Program-made: the position numbers and the translations under genes
DNA from: Streptomyces griseiscabiei
GTDB lineage: Bacteria > Actinomycetota > Actinomycetes > Streptomycetales > Streptomycetaceae
Length of the DNA stretch: 64,000 nucleotides
Assembly: GCF_020010925.1 (NCBI RefSeq)
Contig: NZ_JAGJBZ010000001.1
Coordinates: forward strand, 3,513,001 to 3,577,000
Direction of reading: 5' to 3'
Shown: piece after piece, positions 17,772 through 26,338 of the stretch
Position numbering within the stretch: the stretch's first letter is position 1
Layout: each line of letters opens with the position of its first letter
The notes under the pieces: model-generated
The model's database searches: none
Told to the model about the DNA's origin: nothing
What the model saw: only the letters and a program-made list of their open reading frames with translations

Positions 17772-18251
17772 ATGATCGACGGGCCGTACTTCGTGCTGAC
17801 GGTGCTGGGGCTGCTCGGGACCGGGATCGTGGCGGGGGTGTTCTGCGGGTTCTCGACGTTCGTGATGAAGGGGCTGGCGTCGTTGCCGCCGGCGCAGGGC
17901 GTGGCGGCGATGCAGGCGATCAATGTGAGCGCGCTGACGCCGGCGTTCATGCTGGTGTTCGCGGGTACGGCGGTGCTGTGTGCCGTGCTGGCCGTCGTGA
18001 CGTTCGTGCTGTGGCCGGACGAGGGCAGAGTGGAGCTGCTGCTGGGCAGCGCGCTGTATCTGTTCGGCTGCTTCGGGGTCACGATGGTGGCGAACGTGCC
18101 GCGCAACGAGACACTCGCCAAGCTGGACCCCGGCACGGCGGAGGCGGCGACGTACTGGCGCGACTACGTGAGCCGGTGGACGACGTGGAACCACGTCCGG
18201 GCGGTCGCCTCGGCCGCCGCGGCGCTGTCGTATCTGCTGGCGCTCGCCTGA
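17772..18251 (+). CDS. DUF1772 (anthrone-oxygenase-like) membrane protein
   Basis: 159 residues, four membrane helices. The family signature NVPRNETLAKLDP plus YWRDYVSRWTTWNHVR between helices 3 and 4 marks DUF1772, whose members include anthrone oxygenases; most bacterial copies are uncharacterised. The ATG at 17772 has GGGAG seven bases upstream and is preferred over a GTG four codons earlier. It precedes gltD by 117 bases on the same strand. Confidence 0.85.
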   Translation: MIDGPYFVLTVLGLLGTGIVAGVFCGFSTFVMKGLASLPPAQGVAAMQAINVSALTPAFMLVFAGTAVLCAVLAVVTFVLWPDEGRVELLLGSALYLFGCFGVTMVANVPRNETLAKLDPGTAEAATYWRDYVSRWTTWNHVRAVASAAAALSYLLALA

Positions 18252-18368
18252 GGCGGGGTCGCCGGGCGCGTCGTATCGTGGCGGGAAGAGAGTGCCGCCC
18301 GAAGGCGTACAGCCGTGCGCCGCGCGCCCTGGGGCGTATGTCCCCACGCCCACACGAGGGAGACGGCC

Positions 18369-19856
18369 ATGGCCGATCCCAAGGGTTTTCTGACCGTCCC
18401 GCGCGAGGAGTGGCCCCGTCGGCCCGTGGAGGAGCGGGTGCGGGACTGGGACGAGGTGTATGTCCCCGGGGCGCTTCTGCCGATCGTCAGCAGGCAGGCG
18501 GACCGCTGTATGGACTGCGGGATCCCGTTCTGTCACGACGCCTGTCCGCTGGGGAATCTGATCCCCGAGTGGAACGACCTGGTGTCGCGGGAGGACTGGC
18601 GGGCGGCGAGCGACCGGCTGCACGCGACGAACAACTTCCCGGAGTTCACCGGGCGGCTGTGTCCCGCTCCGTGCGAGGCGGGGTGTGTGCTGGCGATCAA
18701 TCAGCCTGCGGTGACCATCAAGAACGTGGAGGTGGCCATCGCGGACCGGGCCTGGGAAGACGGTTTCACGCCGCCTCGTCCGCCCGACCGGCTGTCGGGG
18801 AGGACGGTCGCCGTCATCGGTTCCGGGCCCGCCGGGCTTGCGGCGGCCCAGCAGCTGACGCGGGCCGGGCACACGGTCGCCGTGTACGAACGGGCGGACC
18901 GGATCGGGGGGTTGCTGCGGTACGGGATCCCGGCGTTCAAGATGGAGCGGCGGCAGCTGGACCGGCGGTTGGAGCAGATGCGGGCGGAGGGCACCAGGTT
19001 CCGTACGTCGACCGCAGTGGGGCGGGACGTCGGGGCGGCCGAGCTGCGGGCCCGGTACGACGCGGTGGTGATCGCCACGGGGGCCACGGCCTGGCGGGAA
19101 CTGGAGGTGCCCGGGCGGGAGTTGGCCGGGATACATCAGGCGATGGAGTATCTGCCGCTGGCCGACCGGGTGTGCGAGGGGGATCTGGCGGTGTCGCCGT
19201 TGTCGGCGGCCGGGAAGCATGTGGTGATCGTCGGGGGTGGTGACACGGGGGCGGACTGTCTGGGGACGGCGGTGCGGGAAGGGGCCGCGTCCGTGACGCA
19301 GTTGGACATCTATCCGCTGCCGGAGGCGGAGCGCGACGAGGATGTCGATCCGTGGCCGACGTATCCGAAGGTGTACCGGCTCTCGGCCGCGCACGAGGAG
19401 GCGCGTGACCTGCGGTCCGCGCCGGCGGCCGACGCGGACGCACGGCTCTTCGCGGCGTCCACGCTCCGGTTCACCGGGGACGAGGAGGGGCATGTGCGGA
19501 CGTTGCACCTGGTGGAGGTGGACGAGCGGCGGCGGGCCCGGTCCGGGACCGGGCGGACGCTGCCCGTCGATCTCGTCCTGCTGGCGCTCGGGTTCTCGGG
19601 GCCGGACCGCCACGACGGGCTCGTCGACCAGCTCGGGCTGGCCCTCGATCCACGCGGGACGATCACACGGGGCCCGGACTTCGCGACCGCCGTGCCCGGC
19701 GTGTACGCCGCCGGGGACGCCGCGCGAGGACAGTCCCTCGTCGTCTGGGCGATCGCCGAGGGGCGGGCGGTGGCCGCGGCCGTCGACCGCAGGTTGACGG
19801 GGGTGGACCGGCTGCCGGCGCCGATCGGGCCGTACGACCGGCCCATGACGGCGTAG
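18369..19856 (+). CDS. gltD: Glutamate synthase small subunit-like NAD(P)H oxidoreductase (GltD family)
   Basis: 495 residues, full length for GltD. The N-terminal iron-sulfur region has CMDCGIPFCHDACPLG (Cys47-59) and GRLCPAPCEAGC. FAD-binding GSGPAGLAAAQQL near residue 155 and NAD(P)-binding VGGGDTGADCLGTA near 290 follow, and the C-terminus has VPGVYAAGDAARGQSLVVWAI. The family feeds electrons to the glutamate synthase large subunit, but no gltB neighbours it, so this may be a paralogue serving another acceptor. The ATG has GGGAG nine bases upstream. Its stop region is tandemly duplicated. Confidence 0.9.
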   Translation: MADPKGFLTVPREEWPRRPVEERVRDWDEVYVPGALLPIVSRQADRCMDCGIPFCHDACPLGNLIPEWNDLVSREDWRAASDRLHATNNFPEFTGRLCPAPCEAGCVLAINQPAVTIKNVEVAIADRAWEDGFTPPRPPDRLSGRTVAVIGSGPAGLAAAQQLTRAGHTVAVYERADRIGGLLRYGIPAFKMERRQLDRRLEQMRAEGTRFRTSTAVGRDVGAAELRARYDAVVIATGATAWRELEVPGRELAGIHQAMEYLPLADRVCEGDLAVSPLSAAGKHVVIVGGGDTGADCLGTAVREGAASVTQLDIYPLPEAERDEDVDPWPTYPKVYRLSAAHEEARDLRSAPAADADARLFAASTLRFTGDEEGHVRTLHLVEVDERRRARSGTGRTLPVDLVLLALGFSGPDRHDGLVDQLGLALDPRGTITRGPDFATAVPGVYAAGDAARGQSLVVWAIAEGRAVAAAVDRRLTGVDRLPAPIGPYDRPMTA

Positions 19857-19898
19857 CCGCAGGCCACGGGCCATGACGGCGGAGCCGCAGGCCACGGG
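19843..19898 (+). repeat. 28-bp tandem duplication spanning the gltD stop codon
   Basis: Copies 19843-19870 and 19871-19898 are head-to-tail and differ at one base (27 of 28). That change turns the TAG stop of the first copy into GAG in the second. The 28-base period shifts frame. Confidence 0.85.
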
Positions 19899-20043
19899 AG
19901 GGACGGTCGTCGTATCGGCATGGGAGGCCCAGTCGCCCGCCCGGGCAGAGCTGCCTCCGGGCGTCCGCCCCGCCGTACGCGGCGCGCACGGCGCTCGGCA
20001 CGCCCGCACGGCGCCCGGCGCCCGGCGCATCCACGCACAGCGC

Positions 20044-20103
20044 TCGAACACACGCGTGCGCGGCGCGGGCCGCAAAGCCCGCGCCGCGCACGCGTGTGTT
20101 CGA
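20044..20103 (+). terminator. 27-bp perfect hairpin between convergent gltD and Methyltransf_19 gene
   Basis: Arms 20044-20070 and 20077-20103 are perfect reverse complements with a 6-base loop (CGCAAA). The end lies 20 bases from the stop of the minus-strand gene and about 190 bases past the gltD stop. It is a strong bidirectional terminator candidate. Confidence 0.8.
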
Positions 20104-20122
20104 CCGCCCGTCCGGCGGAGCC

Positions 20123-20938
20123 CTACGGCTTGCGCGCCACCGCCCCGTACCCCGGGATGACCCCGTCGTCCTGGCCGGGTATCGGCTCGCCGAGTTCGGG
20201 GTGCCAGTGGTGGGGTACCTCGATGCCGGGGTCGACCAGTTCGAGGCCGTCGAAGAAGCGGGTGAACTCCTCGCGGGAGCGCAGGGCCAGGGTGACGCCC
20301 GCGGCCTTGAGCTTCTCCGTCGCCGCCTTCGACTCCTCCGGGGTGAAGTCGGCGGTCGCGTGGGTGACGACCAGGTAGCTGCCGGAGGGCAGTTCGGCCA
20401 TCAGGCGCTGGACGAGGGCGTGCGCGCCGTCCTCGTCGGAGACGAAGTGCAGCAGCGCGATCAGCGAGAGCGCCACCGGCCTGCTGAAGTCCAGGACCTT
20501 TTTGGCGCCCTCGACGACGGCGTGCGGGTCGCGCACGTCGGCCTGCAGATACTCCGTGCGCCCCTCGGGCGTACCGCGCAGCAGGGCCGCCGCGTGGGCC
20601 AGCACGATGGGGTCGTTGTCGCAGTAGACGACGCTCGTCCCGGGGGCGACGCGCTGGGCGATCTGGTGCAGGTTCGGCTCGGTCGGGATACCGGTGCCGA
20701 TGTCAAGGAACTGACGCACCCCGTGCTCCGCCAGCCAGCGGGTGGAGCGGTGCATGAAGGCACGGTTGACCTGGGCCATCACCGGTACCCGGGGGTCGAG
20801 GGCCAGCATCTGCCTGCCCATCGCCTCGTCGACGGGGTAGTTGTCCTTGCCGCCGAGGTACCAGTCGTACATCCGCGCGGGATGGGGTCTGCTCGTGTCG
20901 ATCTCGACAGGGGGACGCCCGTTCATGACGAACTCCAT
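20123..20938 (-). CDS. SAM-dependent methyltransferase, Methyltransf_19 (DUF574) family
   Basis: 271 residues with the family pattern RPHPARMYDWYLGGKDNYPVD at the N-terminus (in part), ANRAFMHRSTRWL-type helix, FLDIGTGIPTEPNLHQIA (motif I), VVYCDNDPIVLAHA and LLHFVSDED. This family is greatly expanded in Streptomyces, often near XRE/DUF397 genes as here, and its substrates are unknown. The ATG at 20938 and a second ATG at 20926 are possible starts. Confidence 0.93.
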   Translation of the reverse strand: MEFVMNGRPPVEIDTSRPHPARMYDWYLGGKDNYPVDEAMGRQMLALDPRVPVMAQVNRAFMHRSTRWLAEHGVRQFLDIGTGIPTEPNLHQIAQRVAPGTSVVYCDNDPIVLAHAAALLRGTPEGRTEYLQADVRDPHAVVEGAKKVLDFSRPVALSLIALLHFVSDEDGAHALVQRLMAELPSGSYLVVTHATADFTPEESKAATEKLKAAGVTLALRSREEFTRFFDGLELVDPGIEVPHHWHPELGEPIPGQDDGVIPGYGAVARKP

Positions 20939-21044
20939 AAGAATCTTGGAAACATTGCGAACCTCGAGGATCCGCGGCAGTGGGTGATCAACTCAGGGCC
21001 AACATAGGGGGATCGGCTGAACAACAGGGAGTGCGCAACAGGCC

Positions 21045-21335
21045 TCAGGAGAGCAGGAAGTCGGCCACCCCCGCCTTGGCGCCCTCGATGAAGGCGTTCA
21101 TCTCGTCGGGGGTGTAGATCAGCGCCGGTCCGTCGGGGTCGGTGGACTGCCGTACGGCGATCCGGCCGTCGGCGAGCTTCATGGCCTCCAGGCAGTTGCC
21201 GCCGTTGCCGCCGCTCCAGGGCTTGTGCCAGCCCTCGCTGCCGAGTTCCCGGGCGGGCATGCCGTTGTAGACACGTGTACGGGACTGGGTACGCGTGCGC
21301 GACGGCGGCTGCGACTGCGGCTTGATGAATTCCAT
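21045..21335 (-). CDS. DUF397 domain protein
   Basis: 96 residues. The core has WHKPWSGGNGGNCLEAMKL followed by IAVRQSTDPDGPALIYTPDEM and FIEGAKAGVADFLL, the DUF397 pattern. These small proteins pair with XRE regulators in streptomycetes (BldB/WhiJ-type loci) and are thought to modulate them. It starts nine bases after the stop of the upstream regulator, so the two are one operon. The N-terminal 25 residues are basic and Ser/Arg-rich, an extension beyond the usual 60-70 residue domain. Confidence 0.93.
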   Translation of the reverse strand: MEFIKPQSQPPSRTRTQSRTRVYNGMPARELGSEGWHKPWSGGNGGNCLEAMKLADGRIAVRQSTDPDGPALIYTPDEMNAFIEGAKAGVADFLLS

Positions 21336-21344
21336 TCGGTGTCT

Positions 21345-22205
21345 TCAGAGCTCCTTGCGGAGATCCCGGAGGATCTCCTTCGTGCGTTGTGCCGTGGCGG
21401 CCTGCGCCGCCATGCGGTCCATGACCTCGAGGTGGGTCGCCACCTCGGAGCGGTCGTCCAGGTAGACGGCGCCGGTCAGGTACTCGCTGTAGACCATGTC
21501 CGGAAGTTCGGCCATGGCGAATCGGAACAGGACGAACGGCCCGTAGGTGCCCGGGTGCGGTCCTGTGTCGAACGTGGCGACCTGGAGCGTCACATGCGTC
21601 AGCTCCATGGTGTCGAGCAGTCGGTCGAGCTGGGCGCGCATGACCGCCGGTCCGCCGACGGGGCGGCGCAGGGCGGTCTCGTCCATCACGAACCACAGCC
21701 GGGGCGCACCCTCACGGGTGAGCAGTTCCTGTCGTTGCATGCGCAGGGCGACATGGCGCTCGATGTCCTCGGGCTTGGTCTGGCCGATGGCACCCGAGGT
21801 CATGACGGCGCGCGCGTAGTCCTCGGTCTGCAGCAGTCCGGGGACGAAATGGGGGTCGTAGCCGCGGATCAGGCCGGCCGCGCCCTCCAGGCTGACGTAC
21901 ATGGAGAACCAGCCCGGCAGGATGTCGTGGTACCGCTGCCACCAGCCCGGCTTGTTGGCGTCCTCGGCGAGCCGGACGAAGGTCTCGGCCTCCTCGTCGC
22001 CGACCCCGTACGCCTTCAGCAACAGCTGGAGATAGGGAATCTTGAGGGCGACCTCGGCGGTCTCCATCCGGCGGACCGTGGCGGCGGTGACGTGCAGGAT
22101 GCGCCCGGCCTCCTCGCGCCGGATGCCCGCGCGCTCGCGCAGGTCCAGCAGACGCCGGCCGAGCACGACCTGGCCGACCGTCGGCGCGGACCGCGGCTCA
22201 CTCAT
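21345..22205 (-). CDS. XRE-family helix-turn-helix regulator (DUF5753 effector domain)
   Basis: 286 residues. Helix-turn-helix at about residues 15-65 (LGRRLLDLRERAGIRREEA...TVRRMETAEV). The remaining 200 residues are the DUF5753 region: YHDILPGWFSMYVSLEGAA, GYDPHFVPGLLQTEDYAR, VMDETALRRPVGG and LQVATFDTGPHPGTYGPF. These cytoplasmic regulators partner with DUF397 proteins and affect development or antibiotic production in several streptomycetes. The ATG at 22205 follows GAGAGGGG on the minus strand. It is divergent from the HATPase gene across a 284-base regulatory region. Confidence 0.95.
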   Translation of the reverse strand: MSEPRSAPTVGQVVLGRRLLDLRERAGIRREEAGRILHVTAATVRRMETAEVALKIPYLQLLLKAYGVGDEEAETFVRLAEDANKPGWWQRYHDILPGWFSMYVSLEGAAGLIRGYDPHFVPGLLQTEDYARAVMTSGAIGQTKPEDIERHVALRMQRQELLTREGAPRLWFVMDETALRRPVGGPAVMRAQLDRLLDTMELTHVTLQVATFDTGPHPGTYGPFVLFRFAMAELPDMVYSEYLTGAVYLDDRSEVATHLEVMDRMAAQAATAQRTKEILRDLRKEL

Positions 22206-22437
22206 CTCGCCCCTCTCCTTCGATCTCCTCTGGCCCTGCGCTGACCTGCGTCGATTCCCGGAGCGCCCGGTCCCGACAGCCCGGCGGCGCCGTTCGGAGA
22301 CCTCGCTCGCCGCACAGGTCCGGGTACACAAACGAACACTGTGCGTACATACGGACGTTGTGCGAGGGATTTCCAACTGGCGCCGCTACACGTGCTGTTG
22401 CGTGCAGTGTGCCATGACCGTTCAGAGAGTCATACGG

Positions 22438-22473
22438 CACTCTGCAATTTTCAGAGTGACACTTGCCAAGTGT
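22438..22473. promoter_or_regulatory. Two adjacent inverted repeats upstream of the HATPase gene
   Basis: CACTCTG-N7-CAGAGTG (22438-22458) is followed immediately by ACACTTG-C-CAAGTGT (22459-22473). Both are perfect, and the local sequence is richer in A/T than its surroundings. They lie 17-50 bases before the HATPase start and in the shared divergent region with the XRE regulator, so they are operator candidates for it. Confidence 0.4.
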
Positions 22474-22489
22474 TCATGGCGGGGCGATA

Positions 22490-23407
22490 GTGGCAAGCGT
22501 GATTCCGCCCCCTGCGCCGTTAGGAACAGACGCCGCCGGAGACCGTGTCGGTCCCGGTCCGGCCTCCGGGGCGCGCCCCGAGACAATCGCCGAGCGCCGG
22601 TTTCGATTCGAGCTGGCCGCGCACCCGGGTGCCGTGGCCCAGGCCCGGCGTGTGACCCGTGACCAGCTCACCGGCTGGTCCCTCTGCGAGGACGCCTGCG
22701 ACACGGCCGCCTTGGTCGTGTCCGAGCTGGTGACCAACGCGATCGTGCACACCGCGAGCACCCAGATCGTCTGCGAGCTGCACGACGGCGACGAGATGGT
22801 GCGGATAGCGGTACGGGACGAGGGCTGCGCTCCGGGTGAGCCGCACCCCTCGCCGCAGCGGCCCGAGGAGGAACACGGCCGGGGGCTGCTCCTCATAGAG
22901 TCCCTCTGCCGCTCCTGGGGCGCGCAGCCGGTCGGCCTCGGGCTTCTGGTGTGGGCGGACGTGTCGCGCGGGCTGCCCGCCGCGGCGGTCCCGGCCGACG
23001 CGGGCTCGGGCCTGGCCACGGACCGCCCCACCGGCGTCACCATGAACATGCCGACCGACATCCCGGCGAACGTCAAGGCGGACGTCCCAGCGGACGTCCC
23101 GACCGACGTCCCGGCAAACATCCCGCTGGGCGGCGGCAACGACGCGCGCACCGCGGTGCGACCCGCTCCCGGGGTCCGGCCCGATCTGGCGATCCGGCCC
23201 GATCTCGGAGCGCGGTCCGATCTGGGCTGGGGCGCGAAGAAGCCGCCTGCGGAGGGCCGGGAGGGTGAGGCGGAGGCGTTCCGTCTCATGGGTGCCGAGG
23301 GCCACCGCAAGGGTGCCGAGACCGGGCACCTCACGGGTTTCGAATGTCGTACGGAAGCCGGAGTCCGGCCGAAAGTCGGACGGCGGACGGGGGCCGAATG
23401 GGTGTGA
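22490..23407 (+). CDS. Anti-sigma-type ATP-binding (HATPase_c_2) protein with a repetitive tail
   Basis: 305 residues. Residues 35-165 form a GHKL ATPase domain: CDTAALVVSELVTNAIVHTAS (N box, in part), IAVRDEGCAPGEPH (G1) and GRGLLLIESLCRSWG (G2). This is the RsbW/SpoIIAB-like single-domain class abundant in Streptomyces. The last 140 residues are low-complexity, with tandem PxDV/I units (about 185-210) and R/S-PDL repeats, unlike the compact family. The GTG at 22490 gives VASVIPPPAP. Ser/Thr kinase or anti-sigma activity is inferred; no sigma factor is adjacent. Confidence 0.88.
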   Translation: MASVIPPPAPLGTDAAGDRVGPGPASGARPETIAERRFRFELAAHPGAVAQARRVTRDQLTGWSLCEDACDTAALVVSELVTNAIVHTASTQIVCELHDGDEMVRIAVRDEGCAPGEPHPSPQRPEEEHGRGLLLIESLCRSWGAQPVGLGLLVWADVSRGLPAAAVPADAGSGLATDRPTGVTMNMPTDIPANVKADVPADVPTDVPANIPLGGGNDARTAVRPAPGVRPDLAIRPDLGARSDLGWGAKKPPAEGREGEAEAFRLMGAEGHRKGAETGHLTGFECRTEAGVRPKVGRRTGAEWV

Positions 23408-23865
23408 GCGCGTCGATCGGTCCCGCCGGACCCCCCGGCGGGGGCAGAGTGGCTCGCGTGGTGAGCCTTGACACCCTGACCCGACTGCGCCGCGCCCAGC
23501 GTCCCGCTGCGACGCCCCGCCCCCTTCCCCTGCCCGAGGGCATGACCGCGCCCATGGGATGCGACGCGGTGACCGTCCCGGCCCGCCTCGGGCCGATGGT
23601 GCTGCCCCGTCTGCCCCGTGTGGGCTGCGTCTACGCCGACCGGGCGCAGTGGTGGTGGATCGTGCCGGCCGACTCCGACTACGCGCTGGAGTGGCCCGCG
23701 CCGGTGCGCTACACCACCGGAGCGCTGGTCTCCGACGGCGCGGCCGTTCCCGGCCTGATCCTGCGGCCGGAGGGGGCCATTCCCTATACGCCGCCGATAC
23801 CCCTGTATCTGGCGTTGTGCCGGGTCACGGGGACCACGCCGACCTGGTCCCGGCTGACGGCGTAG
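23398..23865 (+). CDS. Uncharacterised protein overlapping the HATPase gene
   Basis: 155 residues from an ATG at 23398, preceded by GGGGG and overlapping the upstream stop by ten bases; GTG codons at 23449 or 23461 are alternatives that would remove a Pro/Gly-rich start. The C-terminal two thirds is the convincing part: VGCVYADRAQWWWIVPADSDY, EWPAPVRYTTGALVSDGAAVPGL and PPIPLYLALCRVTG (in part), a tryptophan-rich beta-type domain. I do not recognise a family. Overlap with the HATPase gene suggests coupled translation. Confidence 0.7.
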   Translation: MGVSASIGPAGPPGGGRVARVVSLDTLTRLRRAQRPAATPRPLPLPEGMTAPMGCDAVTVPARLGPMVLPRLPRVGCVYADRAQWWWIVPADSDYALEWPAPVRYTTGALVSDGAAVPGLILRPEGAIPYTPPIPLYLALCRVTGTTPTWSRLTA

Positions 23866-24143
23866 GACTACGCCGCGCTCCGCCCGGCGCACGCCTCGCC
23901 GCCGCGCTCCCTCCCCGGCCCTTCCCCCTCCCCGCCCCGGTCCCCTTCAGGCCCGCGCCTCCCCGCGTCCCGGCCCGACCCGACAGCACCCGGCCCGACC
24001 CGCTCCGTGCCGGTGCACTTCACTCTGCCTCCTCGCGCCCCGCGTGCTCCGGGCGGGTGGTCGTGGCGGTGTCGTGCGCCCTGGCCGGGGGTGGGGGGTG
24101 CCGGGATAGTGGCGTGTCGGTGACGAGGCGGGGGAGGCCGTGG

Positions 24144-26150
24144 GTGGGGAAGGCGCGGGACGAGGAGAAGACGCGGGACGGGGAGAGGCCGGAGACGTCG
24201 GAGTCGGAGCTGCTGCTGTTCGGGGGGCCGCTGCGGTACGACATGGGCTGGTCGCAGCACGCCGACGCGTTCCTGGAGCTGAACTTCCGCGCGATGGTGC
24301 GGCGCCTGCCGTCCCTGCTCGCGTCGAGCTTCCGGCTGGCCTGGCAGGCGGACCGGCGGGCGGCCCGGACCGTGCTGGCGGCCGAGACGGGCCGCGGCCT
24401 CGCCCAGGCGGTGAGCCTGCTCGCGGTGAACGCGATCCTGGGCCGGCTGATGACGGACGGCACGGTCGAGGAGCGGCTGCGCGGCGCCGTGCCCGCGCTC
24501 GTCACCATCGCCGCCGTGATGCTGGTGTCCACCCTGCTGCGGGCGGCCTCGACATACGCGACGGGCCGGCTGGAGCCGAAGGTGGAACGCGTCGCGACCG
24601 AGCTGTATCTGGAGCGGGCGGCGGGTGTGGAGCTGTCCGCGATCGAGGACGACGGTTTCCACAAACTGCTGGACACCGCGAAGTACGGCGCCCAGTCCGC
24701 CCGTCGGATGATCAGCTATTCGGCGCGGGTGGTGAACGCGCTGATCTCGCTGGTCGCGGCGGCCGGTGTGCTGACCGTGCTGCACCCGGCCCTGCTGCCG
24801 CTCCTGGTCACGATGACGCTGCCGAGTGCCTGGAGTTCCCTGACCATCGCCCGCCGCCGCTACACGTCCTTCCATGCCTGGGTGCAGCACGCGCGCGCGG
24901 GCTATCTGATCGGCTCCCTGCTGATCGAGCCGGAGGCGGCCCCGGAGATCCGGGTGCACGGGGTCGGTCCGTTCCTGCTGCGCCACTTCCGCTCCATGTC
25001 GGAGACGGCGGAGGCCGAGCAGGCGCGCCTGGCCCGGCTGGCGGCCCGTACGGGCCTGTACGCGGCCCTGTGGACCGGACTGGCCACCGTGGCGACGTAC
25101 GCGACGCTGGGCGGTCTGCTGCTCGGCGGCGCCATGGCGCTGTCCGTGGCGGGTACGGCGGTCATCGCGATCCGTACCGGGTCCGCGAGCCTCGACACGC
25201 TGGTCCTGGAGGTGAACTCCCTGCACGAGGAGGCCCTCTTCGTGGGTGACATGCAGCGGCTGTACGTGGAGGCGGCCAAGCGCGCGATCCCTCAGGGCGG
25301 TACTCCGCTGCCCGAGGACCCCCGGGAGATCCGGGTGGAGAACGTGACCTTCGCCTATCCGGGCAAGGCCGGCCGGCCCGCGCTCAGCGACGTCACCCTG
25401 ACCGTGCCGCTGGGCAAGATCGTGGCGCTCGTCGGCGAGAACGGCTCGGGCAAGACGACCCTGGTCAAGCTGCTCGCCGGGCTGTACGCGCCCGACCGGG
25501 GCAGGATCATGTGGGACGGCGTGGACGCGGCGGGCGCCGACCGGCGGCAGCTCGCCGAGCGCATCGCGATGGTCGCGCAGGACTTCAAGCGGTGGCCCTT
25601 CACGGCCCGCGTCAACATGGCGATCGGCCGCCCCGCCGCGCCGCTGACCGAGGAGCGGCTCGCGGCGTCCGTCGCGGAGGCCGGGGCGCAGGACGTGCTG
25701 GACGATCTGCCGCGCGGCCTCGACACGCTGCTGGGCAAGGGGTTCAGCGGCGGGCACGAACTGTCGGGCGGGCAGTGGCAGCGCCTGGGGATCGCGCGGG
25801 CCGCGTACCGGCGCGGGCGCATCCTGATCGTGGACGAGCCGACCGCCGCCCTGGACGCCCGCGCGGAGCTGGAGGTCTTCGAGAAGATCCGCGCCCTGGC
25901 GGGCACCGGTCAGACGGTCGTACTGATCACCCACCGGCTGGCGTCGGTCCGCCACGCCGACCTGGTGCACGTCCTCGACCAGGGCCGCCTGGTGGAGTCC
26001 GGCACCCCGGACGAACTGCTGGCCACGGGCGGGGTGTACGCGGAGCTGTACTCGCTCCAGGCCGAGCAGTTCGCGGCGAAGCCGGCCGGGGCGAAGGTGC
26101 CGACCGGTCCGGCCGCGGCGGCGAAGGTGCCCGCGCCGAAGGCGGGGTGA
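24144..26150 (+). CDS. ABC exporter-type half transporter (membrane plus ATPase domains)
   Basis: 668 residues. About six membrane helices in residues 40-360 are followed by a nucleotide-binding domain: Walker A GENGSGKTT near residue 435, Q-loop VAQDFKRWPF, signature LSGGQWQRLGIARA, Walker B ILIVDEPTAALD and the switch TVVLITHRLASVRHAD. The domain order is that of homodimeric or heterodimeric exporters; no partner gene is adjacent. The GTG at 24144 has GGGGAGG six bases upstream and begins a charged 35-residue N-terminus. A Lys/Ala/Pro tail ends the protein. Substrate unknown. Confidence 0.93.
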   Translation: MGKARDEEKTRDGERPETSESELLLFGGPLRYDMGWSQHADAFLELNFRAMVRRLPSLLASSFRLAWQADRRAARTVLAAETGRGLAQAVSLLAVNAILGRLMTDGTVEERLRGAVPALVTIAAVMLVSTLLRAASTYATGRLEPKVERVATELYLERAAGVELSAIEDDGFHKLLDTAKYGAQSARRMISYSARVVNALISLVAAAGVLTVLHPALLPLLVTMTLPSAWSSLTIARRRYTSFHAWVQHARAGYLIGSLLIEPEAAPEIRVHGVGPFLLRHFRSMSETAEAEQARLARLAARTGLYAALWTGLATVATYATLGGLLLGGAMALSVAGTAVIAIRTGSASLDTLVLEVNSLHEEALFVGDMQRLYVEAAKRAIPQGGTPLPEDPREIRVENVTFAYPGKAGRPALSDVTLTVPLGKIVALVGENGSGKTTLVKLLAGLYAPDRGRIMWDGVDAAGADRRQLAERIAMVAQDFKRWPFTARVNMAIGRPAAPLTEERLAASVAEAGAQDVLDDLPRGLDTLLGKGFSGGHELSGGQWQRLGIARAAYRRGRILIVDEPTAALDARAELEVFEKIRALAGTGQTVVLITHRLASVRHADLVHVLDQGRLVESGTPDELLATGGVYAELYSLQAEQFAAKPAGAKVPTGPAAAAKVPAPKAG

Positions 26151-26152
26151 GG

Positions 26153-26338
26153 TCAGGCCGAGGCGGTCGCGGCGGTCTCGGCGCCGCGCACGATGACCAG
26201 GAACATGTCCGTCGCGATGTCCATCACGACCTCGGCCTGCTGCCCCTCCATACGGGCCGCGTGGGCCAGCTCCTCGGCCGGCCACGAGCCGCGCGGCCCA
26301 CCGGCGGGAAAGCGTCCCAGCACCGTTCGACCGTTCAC
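26153..26338 (-). CDS. Small conserved-type protein of unknown function
   Basis: 61 residues from a GTG with GGAGG six bases upstream. The sequence is compact: GRFPAGGPRGSWPAEELAHAA, EVVMDIATDMFLVIV. It has no transmembrane segment and no recognised family. The good ribosome site and a two-base gap from the convergent ABC gene argue it is real. Confidence 0.7.
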   Translation of the reverse strand: MNGRTVLGRFPAGGPRGSWPAEELAHAARMEGQQAEVVMDIATDMFLVIVRGAETAATASA

